This document shows, one piece after another, positions 7,255 through 16,017 of a DNA stretch of 64,000 nucleotides. Source of the stretch: Parafrankia irregularis (GTDB taxonomy: Bacteria > Actinomycetota > Actinomycetes > Frankiales > Frankiaceae). How positions within the stretch are numbered: the stretch's first letter is position 1; each line of letters begins with the position of its first letter. The position numbers and the translations under genes were made by a program. The notes under the pieces were generated by a model that was not told the origin of the DNA, did no database searches, and saw nothing but the letters and a program-made list of their open reading frames with translations. The DNA is taken from NCBI RefSeq assembly GCF_001536285.1, contig NZ_FAOZ01000004.1, forward strand, positions 1-64,000. Reading direction: 5' to 3'.

Positions 7255-10200
7255 TCAAAGTAGCGGAAGGATCGCGACGCCGACGGTTCCGCGGGCCGTG
7301 CGCTTCGCCCGGTACATCGCGCTGTCGGCCGTTCTCAGGAGGTCACTGGGATCAGTGTCGCTGGAGCGGGTGAGGGCGACTCCGACAGTTGCGCTCAGGC
7401 CGATGAGATCGTCGCCGTGGTGCACCGGGTCGGCCAGGACCTGTCGGAGGCGACGTGCCACGGCAGTGGCCTGCTCCTGGTCGGCCTCACCGAGAATCAC
7501 GACGAACTCGTCACCGCCGAGCCGGTAGGCCGTGTCGCCGGGCCGGCAGGCGTGGACGAGCCGGCGGGCGACGGTGCTCAGGACGACATCTCCGGCCTCG
7601 TGGCCGAAAGTGTCGTTGATCTGTTTGAAGTGGTCCAGATCGACGAACACGATCGCGGTGGTGCCCGCGCCGGGCCGGAGTGCGTCCAGCAGTGCGGTCC
7701 GGTTGGGCAGGCTCGTCAGCGGGTCGTAACGCGCCTGGCGCAGCAGCTGGTCCTGCAGGCTTCTGCGTGCGGTCACGTCGTGAATGGTCGTCAGCCTTCC
7801 GCCGATATCCGGGTGGGCGAACTGGTCGGAAGCACGGAAGTCGAACCAGCGGTACACCCCGTCAGCCCCCCGGAGCCGGAGATCGCGCACCGTCGTGACG
7901 CCGGTGGGCGGGCTGCGGCCGGTGTCGTCCGCCGGGGCGAGCGCACGTCGAAGCTGGTCGATGTCGTCGGGATGCACCATGCCCCACTGCTGCCCCCGGA
8001 GGGCATCGGCGTCGTAGCCGAGCAGACGGGTCACGGCGGAGCTGACGAACGTGACGTTGGCCTGGCGGTCGGTGACGAGCACGATGTCGTGGACGTTGTG
8101 AAGCAGAGCGGACAGCGTTTCGTCCTCCCGGCGTTCCGCCTGGGCGAGCAGCCGGGTCGCGAGCGCCAGCCCGAAGACGGTCGCCGCCACGGAACAGATG
8201 ATCAGCGCATACTGCCACCCCTGCTCGGGGCGCAGTCCGGACAACGCGGCCGAGGTCGGAAGTTCCAGCATGACGTACCCCCCGTCGGCCAGGGCGGGAT
8301 CACGGACGGCGAACGCGATGGAATCCTCCGCGGTTGTCGCCGGCCCCGGCAGCCGCACCGCGCCGGAAGCAGGCAGTGTGGCCAGGACCGCGGGGTCGGC
8401 GAGGCGGCGGCCGATGAGCCTGCGGTCCCAGGAGTACCTGGCCACGCCGTTGACGTCCAGTTCGGACAGTCCGCCCGTCGAGCCGAGGCCGACCGACCCC
8501 ACCGCCTCGTACCCCTGTTGCTGCGGTGAGATGTCGGCCCGAATGCCGATCGAGACCACCGCGATCGACGCACCGTTCTTCAGGACGGGGAGCAGCGAGT
8601 AGTTCCAGTAGTTCCCGTCGACCGACTGCACCGGCAGGTTGCCTGCCTGGCCACCCAGCGCGGTGGCGAACGCCGGGTCCCCTGCCCGTGCCGGAACGGG
8701 TGCGTCGGCGGGCGCCGCATCGATGACCTGGCCGTCTCTGCTCAGAAGCGCCATCGACGTGCCGTCGGACAGCACGGCGAACTGATTCAGCACGATCTTG
8801 TTGGCGGCGGACGGGGTGAGCGTCCACGGCACCGCGGAGATGTCGGCGATCAGATTCCTTGTGGCGCCCGACGCGTCGTTGTAGCGCGCGGAGCCCTCCG
8901 CCACATCGGCGAGTTCGTGGAGCCTTCCCCGGGTGGCCTCGCGCTCGGCCGCTCGGTCCAGGCTGAGGGCTGTTCCCGCCATCACGACAAGCAGGATCGC
9001 CGCGAGGACCAACGGCCCCCAGGTCTGCAGCCGCCTGCCGCGCCCGTGGCCGGCCTTCGCGGCCGGCTGGTGCATGTCCGGCCGCCGCCGCGCAGCGCCG
9101 GCAGGGCGAATCTCCCTCCCGGCGGCCTCGCCGCTGGGGATCTTCCCGGCGGCGCCCTCCTCCACGGCGGCGCCCTCCTCGCCGGGGGTGACCGCTCGGG
9201 GAGCTGGCTCCGCCTCGCGGAGCGCGACCGGCTCCGGCTCAGGTCGACCGGGACGACCGGGACGACCGGGGGCGCACTCCTCAATCACCCAACGACTGCC
9301 GCCGTCGCGTTTGGCCCGGTACATGGCGTGGTCAGCCTGCCGCACCAGCTGGTCGGGGCGGACGCCGCCGCGGGGCAGACCGTCCGGAACGACCGCGCCG
9401 ACGCCGACACTTGCACTGACGCGCGGTCGCCGACCATCAACTGTCATCGGACCCGCGAGAAGGTCGACGACGCGGGCGGCCACGCGGATGGCCTCGGCCC
9501 GGGAGACGCCCTGGAGGAGGACGACGAACTCGTCCCCGCTGAGACGTCCGACGACGTCCTCACGCGGCGCGTTGCCGGCACGGTCACTTCCGGTACGCAC
9601 CGCGTCGACGAGCCGGCGGGCGACAATCCGCAGAACCTCGTCGCCCACCTGGTGGCCGTGGGTGTCATTGACCGCTTTGAACCCGTCGAGGTCGACGAAC
9701 AGCAGGAAGACGGAGGCGTTGGTGGCGACTGTCGCCGCCAGAGCGCTGTCGACGGCGGCCATCACCGCGGTCCGGTTGGCCACACCGGTCAGGCCGTCGG
9801 TATGCGCCTGGTCGGTGAGACGGTCCTGGAGATCCTTGCGTGTCCCGATCTCATGGCAGGTGACCAGGATTCCGCCCACGGCGGGATCGTCGCGCAGATC
9901 GGCGGCCTCGACGTCGAAGCAGAGCCATCCGGTGGGGCCGATCGCGGGGGAACCACGCGTGTCGCTGAGAAACCTGACATCAAGCTCCGGCGGCAACCGC
10001 GGGTTGTCGATCAGGGCCCGGACACGTGGCACGTCCTCGGGGTGGACGAGGTCCGTCAACGGCCGGCCGAGATCGGCCGGCGGCGCGCGTCCGAGCAGGT
10101 GGCGGCCGGCCGCGCCGACGAAGGTCAGCCGGTGACTGTCGGCCTCGGCGACCAGGACGAGATCGAGCGTGCCGGACAGCAGCGCGTCGGTGCGTGCCCG

Positions 10201-11163
10201 GCCACGTCGCGCCGCGCGGGTCCAGACCGCCCCGAAGAGCGCCAGCGACGAGAGGCAGGCGACATACACCGTGGTGAGGGTGATACCGCGCTGTCGCTGC
10301 TGTTCGCGCAGGTCCGCATAGAGGTCGGCCTCGCGGCGTTCCAGCAGGAGGTAGTAGCCCGTGCTGGGGACGCGGTGCGCGAAGTGGACGACACGGTCGT
10401 CGCCGTCGCCGGTCGTCCACTCGCTGGTGATGCCAGTCGCGACCTCGGCCAGGTCGGCCGGGGCCAGGACCTGCGTGCCGATCAGACCCGGATCCCAGGC
10501 GTTCACCACGACTCCGGCCCGATCGGTCTTGTACGTGCCCTTGTCGGCGACGGCCTGGGCGAAGGCCTGGAACTGGGAGTTGTCGTTCGCTGCCACCAGA
10601 ACCCCCCAGGGCCGCGCCCCACCGACCGGCGCTGTCGTGGCGACCAGCTTCCGGCCGGCCAGGTCGAACAGGTCCGACGCGGCCGCTTTGCCTGCCAGCG
10701 CCGAGTCCCAGGCAACCCCCAGTTCGGTGACTGTCGGCGACGGCTGCGCCGGGTCGAGGCTGGCGGTGACCGTCCCGTCCGGTGCGTACAGCGCGACGGC
10801 CTGGTTGGGGACGAACGTCGGCGAGTTCGTGAACAGACGCAGGAGCTCCCTGTTGAGCGCCGGGTCGTCACGCGCGAACGGGGTGACAGCCACCTGGTCC
10901 GCGAGCAGCTGCGGATTCTCGAGCAGGTTGGACATGTTCGCGAACTGGCCGACGAGGCGCTCCCGGTCGGCCAGTCGCTCGGCCTCCTCGGCCGCCAGTC
11001 GGGCCCGCCCCAGCATGACCAGGGCGATGCCCTGCCCGGCGAGAAGGCAGAGCACGCCCAGGAGCAGCAGCCTGACACCGCGGCCCCGAACGCGCAGGCC
11101 CAGTGCGCGGACCCTGCCGGCCGACAGCTCGCGGCCGGTCATACGGGCCCGCGTCGCCTGCAC
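7255..11163 (-). CDS. membrane diguanylate cyclase with two tandem sensor-PAS-GGDEF modules
   Basis: The 1302-residue protein is built twice over. Module 1 has a transmembrane helix near residues 30-53, an extracytoplasmic sensor, a second helix near 300, a PAS domain and a GGDEF domain with SGDEF near residue 543. Module 2 repeats the plan: helix near 735, extracytoplasmic sensor, helix near 1000, PAS and a GGDEF domain with GGDEF near residue 1216. Module 2 keeps the RxxD inhibitory site (RPGD, five residues before GGDEF); module 1 does not. Both should convert GTP to cyclic di-GMP if active. No EAL domain is present. The GTG start follows GGAG at five bases. An internal ATG just before the second module could allow a shorter product. 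Confidence 0.88.
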   Translation of the reverse strand: MQATRARMTGRELSAGRVRALGLRVRGRGVRLLLLGVLCLLAGQGIALVMLGRARLAAEEAERLADRERLVGQFANMSNLLENPQLLADQVAVTPFARDDPALNRELLRLFTNSPTFVPNQAVALYAPDGTVTASLDPAQPSPTVTELGVAWDSALAGKAAASDLFDLAGRKLVATTAPVGGARPWGVLVAANDNSQFQAFAQAVADKGTYKTDRAGVVVNAWDPGLIGTQVLAPADLAEVATGITSEWTTGDGDDRVVHFAHRVPSTGYYLLLERREADLYADLREQQRQRGITLTTVYVACLSSLALFGAVWTRAARRGRARTDALLSGTLDLVLVAEADSHRLTFVGAAGRHLLGRAPPADLGRPLTDLVHPEDVPRVRALIDNPRLPPELDVRFLSDTRGSPAIGPTGWLCFDVEAADLRDDPAVGGILVTCHEIGTRKDLQDRLTDQAHTDGLTGVANRTAVMAAVDSALAATVATNASVFLLFVDLDGFKAVNDTHGHQVGDEVLRIVARRLVDAVRTGSDRAGNAPREDVVGRLSGDEFVVLLQGVSRAEAIRVAARVVDLLAGPMTVDGRRPRVSASVGVGAVVPDGLPRGGVRPDQLVRQADHAMYRAKRDGGSRWVIEECAPGRPGRPGRPEPEPVALREAEPAPRAVTPGEEGAAVEEGAAGKIPSGEAAGREIRPAGAARRRPDMHQPAAKAGHGRGRRLQTWGPLVLAAILLVVMAGTALSLDRAAEREATRGRLHELADVAEGSARYNDASGATRNLIADISAVPWTLTPSAANKIVLNQFAVLSDGTSMALLSRDGQVIDAAPADAPVPARAGDPAFATALGGQAGNLPVQSVDGNYWNYSLLPVLKNGASIAVVSIGIRADISPQQQGYEAVGSVGLGSTGGLSELDVNGVARYSWDRRLIGRRLADPAVLATLPASGAVRLPGPATTAEDSIAFAVRDPALADGGYVMLELPTSAALSGLRPEQGWQYALIICSVAATVFGLALATRLLAQAERREDETLSALLHNVHDIVLVTDRQANVTFVSSAVTRLLGYDADALRGQQWGMVHPDDIDQLRRALAPADDTGRSPPTGVTTVRDLRLRGADGVYRWFDFRASDQFAHPDIGGRLTTIHDVTARRSLQDQLLRQARYDPLTSLPNRTALLDALRPGAGTTAIVFVDLDHFKQINDTFGHEAGDVVLSTVARRLVHACRPGDTAYRLGGDEFVVILGEADQEQATAVARRLRQVLADPVHHGDDLIGLSATVGVALTRSSDTDPSDLLRTADSAMYRAKRTARGTVGVAILPLL

Positions 11164-11470
11164 GGGATCTCCAGTCGGTGGTGCCCCGGAGCGCGCGTCA
11201 CCTTCAGTGACTTCCCGGATTCGGCCGGCAGGATGCGCGCAGCGCCGAGGCGCTGTTCCGGGAGACGACCGCGCCTCGGGTCAGCCGGTGACGGTGCGCC
11301 GCCGGACGTGCCGGACGTACGTACCGGATGTGCCAGATGTACCGGACGTACTGGGCGGCGCTCCGCCGTCCGGACGGGCGGCGCCGCCTGCTCAGACGGC
11401 GCCGCCCGCTCTTCGACGTCTTTCGTTCAGCGACGTTGCCTGGTCAGACGGCGCCGTCCGCTCACTCTCG
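11164..11470. other. non-coding gap with short direct repeats
   Basis: This 307-bp stretch separates the glycine-rich gene from the cyclase gene on the minus strand. I see no gene. It has a 20-bp direct repeat with one mismatch (TCAGACGGCGCCGCCCGCTC at 11392 and TCAGACGGCGCCGTCCGCTC at 11444) and clustered CCGGACGTAC-type repeats around 11310-11355. Confidence 0.55.
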
Positions 11471-13306
11471 CTACCTGCACTGGCCGGAGCGCGGGCCGCC
11501 GGCGGTGTTCCCGACCTGCTGCAATGTCGGTTCGTTGCCGCTGCAGCTGAGCGGGCCGGAGACCTGGTTGTAGCTGAATCCGGGCACGGTGTCGCCCGGC
11601 AGCGGGCCGCTGCCGCTGTTGTCGGTGATCTTCGCCGGGCCGCCGACGGTGTTGCCCGAGGCCTCCAGGCCGCCGGAGTTCCCGGTCAGGGTCAGCGGCC
11701 CGCTGACGGTGTTACCGGCGCAGGCGACGGCGTCGCCCGGGTCGGCACCGACGAGCACGAAGCCACTGCTGTTCCTGATCGTCACCGGGCCGCTGATCGT
11801 CGTCTGGCAGAGGGAGACGGCGACCGCGCCGTCCGCGGTCACCGGCCCGGCGAGGGTGGCGCCGGAGAGGGCCAGCGCGCCGCCGGCCTTCACGGTCACC
11901 GGCCCGTTCTGCCGGCCGCCGGGGCCGAAGCACAGGGCCTGACCGGCCGTGACCGTCAGTGGGCCGCTGCGTGCCGTGGTGACGCACGGCTGGCTGAAGC
12001 CGACGGTGACAGCCGTCGGAGCCGGGGTCACACTCGCCGCGTGGGCCGCGTCGCCGCCGTAGCTGGCGGTGATCGGGTGCGTGCCGGGCTGGAGCCCACG
12101 CAGGCTGACGCCGGCGGTCCCGTCGACCAGCGTCGCCGTTGCGAGAGCGACGTCCCCGTCCAGGAAGGTGACCGTTCCGGTGGGAGTGCCGGCGCCCGCC
12201 GGTGTCGGCGCCACGGTGGCGGTCAGGTCCACGGCCTGCCCGAACAGCGGCGTGGACGTGCTGGCGCCGAGCGAGACCGACGACCCGTAGCGGAACGAGA
12301 CGGTGGCGTGCCCGCCCGCGTGGTTCACACCGGAGACGAGGGAGACGTCCGTCAGCGTCGGCGCGGCGTACCCGCTGCCACCGCCGCCGCCAGCGCCGTA
12401 GAGATTGCCCGGGTTGCCGCCGCCGGAGCCGCCGCCTCCACCGCGGTAGCCGCCACCGCCGCCACCACCACCGTTGCCACCGGCACCGCCGTTGCCGCCG
12501 GGGCCTCCGCTGCCCGGGTTGACCTGACTGGTGACCGGGTCGAGGTCGCCGCCCGCGCCGCCGGGGGCGCCGATGTTGGAGTTCCGGCTACCGCCGTCGC
12601 CGTGCGTGGTCTGGGTGCCGCCCTTGCCGGCCAGCCCGGAGCCGGCGGGGCCGCCGCCCTCGCCGCCGTCCGCGCCTGCCAGGCCGCCCCCGTCACCGCC
12701 GTGCAGCAGGGGGCCGCCGTTTCCGGCGCCACCCCCGCCGCCGGCCACCATGATGCGGTCGTTCGGGCCGAAGGCACCGACGCGCACATCCGAGCCGCCG
12801 CCGCCGGCCCCGCCACCGCCGTGGGCGCCGCCACCGCCCCTTCCGTGCCCGATCCCGCCGTCGCGGGCGAACTCGCCGCGCCGGGACGATCCGGGCACAC
12901 CGGCCGCGCCGACCGTGATCTGCAGTACCTGCCCCGGGCTGACGGCCACGGTCGCCCGGGTCTGCCCGCCGAGGCCGCCCGGAGCGCCGTCGTTCACCGG
13001 GTTCGGGGTGACATACCCGGCCGCGCTTCCGCCCTCGGCGCCGTACAGGTCGATGGTCACGCTGGTGACGCCGTCGGGAACGGTGAACGTGTCGGTGCCG
13101 GCGGTGGTGTAGACGCAGGACGGCGCGGGCGCCGCCGTGAGAGCACCCGCCGTGCCGCAGGCGGCCAGGCCGCTGCCGGTGTCGGCCGCCGAGGCGGCGG
13201 CAAGGGGGAGTACGAGTGGAACCGCCGCGGCCGCCGCGACGACGCCGACCAGAGCACCGGCTGTCCCGGTGATTCGGCGTCTGCGAACAAGTGGACCACG
13301 CTTCAA
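11471..13306 (-). CDS. secreted glycine-rich protein with an Ig-like repeat
   Basis: The 611-residue protein starts with a classical signal peptide: RRRR, then a hydrophobic AVPLVLPLAAASA core. A domain opening with CVYTTAGTDTFTVPDG leads into about 200 residues of glycine clusters, the layout of Gly_rich (ALK/LTK-like) surface proteins. Next comes an Ig-like Big_3_5-type repeat (LTATVAPTPAGAGTPTGTVT with SYGGDAAH). The last 150 residues repeat SGPVTI/GPLTVT-like units around paired cysteines. I chose TTG at 13306 because it gives the signal peptide an immediate start; upstream in-frame sequence runs through a strong hairpin. Function unknown; probably cell-surface or matrix. Confidence 0.7.
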   Translation of the reverse strand: MKRGPLVRRRRITGTAGALVGVVAAAAAVPLVLPLAAASAADTGSGLAACGTAGALTAAPAPSCVYTTAGTDTFTVPDGVTSVTIDLYGAEGGSAAGYVTPNPVNDGAPGGLGGQTRATVAVSPGQVLQITVGAAGVPGSSRRGEFARDGGIGHGRGGGGAHGGGGAGGGGSDVRVGAFGPNDRIMVAGGGGGAGNGGPLLHGGDGGGLAGADGGEGGGPAGSGLAGKGGTQTTHGDGGSRNSNIGAPGGAGGDLDPVTSQVNPGSGGPGGNGGAGGNGGGGGGGGYRGGGGGSGGGNPGNLYGAGGGGGSGYAAPTLTDVSLVSGVNHAGGHATVSFRYGSSVSLGASTSTPLFGQAVDLTATVAPTPAGAGTPTGTVTFLDGDVALATATLVDGTAGVSLRGLQPGTHPITASYGGDAAHAASVTPAPTAVTVGFSQPCVTTARSGPLTVTAGQALCFGPGGRQNGPVTVKAGGALALSGATLAGPVTADGAVAVSLCQTTISGPVTIRNSSGFVLVGADPGDAVACAGNTVSGPLTLTGNSGGLEASGNTVGGPAKITDNSGSGPLPGDTVPGFSYNQVSGPLSCSGNEPTLQQVGNTAGGPRSGQCR

Positions 13307-13324
13307 GGAAGTGCACCGCCTTTT

Positions 13325-13352
13325 CGGGCCCGGGCGCTGTCGCCCGGGCCCG
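13325..13352. repeat. 12-bp stem hairpin upstream of the glycine-rich gene
   Basis: CGGGCCCGGGCG and CGCCCGGGCCCG pair perfectly around CTGT. The hairpin lies 18 bases upstream of the TTG start and would be in the leader of that transcript. It has no T-run on the minus-strand exit side, so it may act as a leader structure rather than a terminator. Confidence 0.5.
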
Positions 13353-13382
13353 TGATAACCGCAGATAACAAAGGGACTGACA

Positions 13383-13459
13383 GTGGGCCTTTTCCATCTC
13401 ACTCACGGTCCACGGTCGGGAACGGCCGATGGTCCGAGTCGACGATGGAAAAGGCCCAC
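13383..13459. repeat. 77-bp inverted-repeat element with perfect 16-bp arms
   Basis: GTGGGCCTTTTCCATC at 13383-13398 and its exact complement at 13444-13459 flank 45 bp that is itself partly self-complementary. It lies between the two secreted-protein genes. It could be a termination/processing structure between them or a small inverted-repeat insertion. No flanking target duplication was noticed. Confidence 0.6.
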
Positions 13460-13485
13460 ACCGGGTCAGGGGGTCGAAACAGAGG

Positions 13486-14568
13486 TCAGACGCCGTCGTC
13501 GGCGCACAGCGCCCAGGCCTCGGTATAGGTGTTCGGCGAGCTCGCGCCGCCGGTGTGGCTGTACGCCGTCCAGTAGGCCGCGGTCGTGGTGCCGTCGGCG
13601 ACGGCCGTCCCACCGGAGTTGCTCGGGTAGCTGCCGTTGAGGTGCGTCCCGCCCGAGCCTGGCCCGGTGAAGGCAGTGGTCGTCACACTGCCGCCGCTGA
13701 CGGCGGCGCCACCGCTGATCAGCTTGCCGTCCTCGCCGCCGCAGCCGACCGTGGCGGTCTGGCCGGTGGTCGCGGACGTCGGACCACTCACCTCGGTGTA
13801 CCGGACGGTCACGGTGACGCCGCTGACGTCGATCTCGTCGCCGCTGCAGATCGCGTAGGCGTAGGTCGTGTTGCCGCTGTTGCCGCCGCCGCCGTTCCAC
13901 CCGACCGCCGTCCAGGCGTTCGGGTTGGTCTCCCCGTTGCCTGCCGCGATCTGGCCATAGCTGTGGGTGGAGTCGTTGAAGGTCGGGAAGCTGGCGATCG
14001 GCTTGAGGCTGCCGATGCTCGCCGGGGTGGCACGCGCGCCACCGCCGAGCAGGATCGTGTCCTGCGGGCAGACCGCCGTCACCAGGCCCACCGTCGACGC
14101 GCTGGCCGGGCCGGAGACCTTGTTCATGACCACCTGGGTGTGATCGATCAGGTCGCTGGTCACGCACATCGCGTACGGCGTGCTGGAGTAGGCGGCGTCG
14201 AACGTGCCACCCGACCCGCCGATACCGAGCCAGTGCGTCACGTCGGTCCCCACGACACCGGTCGTGCCGGTGTATTCGGTGCTGCCGTCGGGACTCGGCG
14301 AGGTGCCGTTGACGTGGTTGCCGTTCGACACCATGCCGGTGCCGATGGCCTGGTTGATACCGCCGCCGAAGGCCAGACCGCTGGCACAGTCGGCATGGGT
14401 GGAGATCTCGGAGAACGCGGCCCCGGGCCCGCTGGTGGCCCCTGGTGTCTTCACGGTGACGCCGACGGTGTTGGCGTGTGCCGCACCAGGAAACGCCACG
14501 GCCAGTGCCGCGCCGAGGGCCAGCGTGCAGCTGACCCTGCGTGCGGGCATGCCAAACAGCCTTGTCAT
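13486..14568 (-). CDS. secreted protein of three internal repeats, function unknown
   Basis: The 360-residue precursor has a signal peptide (TRLFGMPARR, a hydrophobic stretch, then AHA). The mature part consists of about three repeats of roughly 105 residues. Each opens with SGP(G/A/T), a Cys, and a GG(G/A) patch (CASGLAFGGG, CPQDTILLGGG, CGGEDGKLISGG), and each closes with aromatic-rich sequence and a second Cys (YAMC, YAYAIC, WALC). Two cysteines per repeat suggest one disulfide each. ATG at 14568 is favoured by the GAGGGGG upstream and by the position of the signal peptide. I do not recognise the family. Together with the glycine-rich neighbour it may be a surface or extracellular component. 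Confidence 0.7.
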   Translation of the reverse strand: MTRLFGMPARRVSCTLALGAALAVAFPGAAHANTVGVTVKTPGATSGPGAAFSEISTHADCASGLAFGGGINQAIGTGMVSNGNHVNGTSPSPDGSTEYTGTTGVVGTDVTHWLGIGGSGGTFDAAYSSTPYAMCVTSDLIDHTQVVMNKVSGPASASTVGLVTAVCPQDTILLGGGARATPASIGSLKPIASFPTFNDSTHSYGQIAAGNGETNPNAWTAVGWNGGGGNSGNTTYAYAICSGDEIDVSGVTVTVRYTEVSGPTSATTGQTATVGCGGEDGKLISGGAAVSGGSVTTTAFTGPGSGGTHLNGSYPSNSGGTAVADGTTTAAYWTAYSHTGGASSPNTYTEAWALCADDGV

Positions 14569-14874
14569 CGGTTTCCCCCTCGTGACCTTCGCTTCGGTGC
14601 ACGAGCGAGCAACCGTGCCCGTCCCCACCGGCGAATGACGTCTGTGTGAAACGCAGGGTGTGCGACGCTGCACTGCATCCGCTGATGCGGAGCAATTGAT
14701 GACTATAGGCCGCATCTACGGGTCCTGTGGCATGTTGCAGCGACTCGTCTGTAGGAGCTGGCGCGGCGAGCCGCTGCTCCGGGCGGATGGCCCCGGCCGC
14801 ACGACGCGCCGGCGGACGTCAGCAGCCTCGCAAGATCACTCCTGGTGACCTCGCTGATATCGCGACGGGGTGGG
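14569..14874. other. non-coding gap
   Basis: This 306-bp gap lies between the nurA stop and the start of the triple-repeat secreted gene on the minus strand. I find no gene or convincing structure. It probably contains the promoter of the secreted-protein gene, near the AT-richer stretch at about 14690-14720. Confidence 0.4.
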
Positions 14875-16017
14875 TCAGGCGGTGGCGCCGCGGCGCAGCG
14901 AGCGGTACAGCAGCTGCGCGTCGCCGAGGCGGCGGCGCAGCGTTCGCTCCAGGCCGGCGATGGGGTAGAGGTTCTGCGGGGCGCGGGCGTCCTTGAACTC
15001 CTGGGACGCGAACCGGGGCAGCGTGGCCTGGCTCAGGTCGGCGAGCTCGACGGCGTGGTCGACGGACGTGCCGGAGCCGCACTCGACCCGCACGATGCCC
15101 GCCCAGGGAGCGCCGGGGCGGCAGGGCAGGCGCAGGTACCAGCTTGGGCGGTCCCAGCTGCGTCCCACCGTGAACACCGGGGTGCGTTCCCCCGGCCCCA
15201 GCCGCCCGACGACGGCCAGCGGCGGGCCTTCCAGGTAGGACGAGTGATGGGTCTTGACGAAGCCCAGCGTGCGGGGGAGCGCGCCGGCATGCAGGGGGCC
15301 GTCGACGACCAGCAGCGCGTCCGTGAAAGCTCCGTCGGCCCCGTGGGCTTCGGTGGCCGGGAACGGGTGGTGGGCCCGCAGGTCGCGGTGGGCGCCCAGG
15401 GCGGTGGTCATCTCCAGTCCGCGCAGTTCCCGCTGGAGGGCGAGGTTCAGGTCGTCCGGGCCGGCGCCGTCCGTCTGATGCAGGTGGTAGGTGCCCTCGG
15501 CGGTCCTGACGTCACCGGCCTGGCGAGCCGACGTGAAGAGGCCGCGGCGCACATGCGCGGCCAGCAGGTGGGCACCGGCGCCGCAGCAGCAGACGACACC
15601 GCCCGCGTAGGAGGCGCAGATGGCCGGTGCGGCGATGTTGGCCGCGGCGACGCCGTCCGCGGGGGCGCCGTCCGTGGGGGCGCCGTCCGCGGGGGTGCCG
15701 GCCGGCTCGGTCTCGTGGATCCAGGCCCGGGCCTCGACGCGGCGCACACCGTCGACGAACAGCACCGCGGACGGCGGCGTCACAGCGAGACCACGGGCCG
15801 CCGGAGTGGGGACCGGTCGCCAGGCGGGCACCGGCACCTCCACGCCCGCGTTGGCCGGCGTCTTCGACTCCTTCAGGCCGTCGTCGGCGACGGAGGTGCC
15901 GTAGCTCGGGTCCCAGGCGTCGACACTGAACCGCATCCCGCCCACGCCGGCCCGCGGGGCCGGCACCGCGGACGCGGTCGTGGCGGCGGTGGTCCGCCGA
16001 TGGCTGTCGTCGCTCAC
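14875..16017 (-). CDS. nurA: NurA-like 5'-3' nuclease domain protein
   Basis: The 380-residue protein has NurA hallmarks: the metal-binding Asp in AVLFVDGVRRVEAR near residue 88, a second acidic motif LLVVDGPL near residue 240, and a C-terminal block with VDHAVELADLSQ and FKDARAPQNLYPIAGLE. NurA nucleases act with the HerA translocase to degrade the 5' strand at double-strand breaks. The GTG start overlaps the sbcC stop as GTGA. Residues about 105-120 are an insertion of 15-bp tandem repeats (PADGAPTDGAPADG, near 15650-15700). It is the last gene of the herA-mre11-rad50-nurA operon, which strongly supports the call; sequence alone gives moderate support. Confidence 0.75.
   Translation of the reverse strand: MSDDSHRRTTAATTASAVPAPRAGVGGMRFSVDAWDPSYGTSVADDGLKESKTPANAGVEVPVPAWRPVPTPAARGLAVTPPSAVLFVDGVRRVEARAWIHETEPAGTPADGAPTDGAPADGVAAANIAAPAICASYAGGVVCCCGAGAHLLAAHVRRGLFTSARQAGDVRTAEGTYHLHQTDGAGPDDLNLALQRELRGLEMTTALGAHRDLRAHHPFPATEAHGADGAFTDALLVVDGPLHAGALPRTLGFVKTHHSSYLEGPPLAVVGRLGPGERTPVFTVGRSWDRPSWYLRLPCRPGAPWAGIVRVECGSGTSVDHAVELADLSQATLPRFASQEFKDARAPQNLYPIAGLERTLRRRLGDAQLLYRSLRRGATA

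Noticed and set aside
8917-11550. Long plus-strand open frame of 877 codons and similar frames of 400-1055 codons across 5269-14649
   Set aside because: They are antisense or out-of-frame to genes with clear domains (serine dehydratase, diguanylate cyclase, secreted proteins). They have Arg/Pro/Ala-biased shadow composition typical of GC-rich DNA.
13325-13352. Intrinsic terminator for the secreted-protein gene
   Set aside because: On the relevant strand the stem is followed by A rather than T residues, and it lies before a start, so a leader hairpin is more likely.
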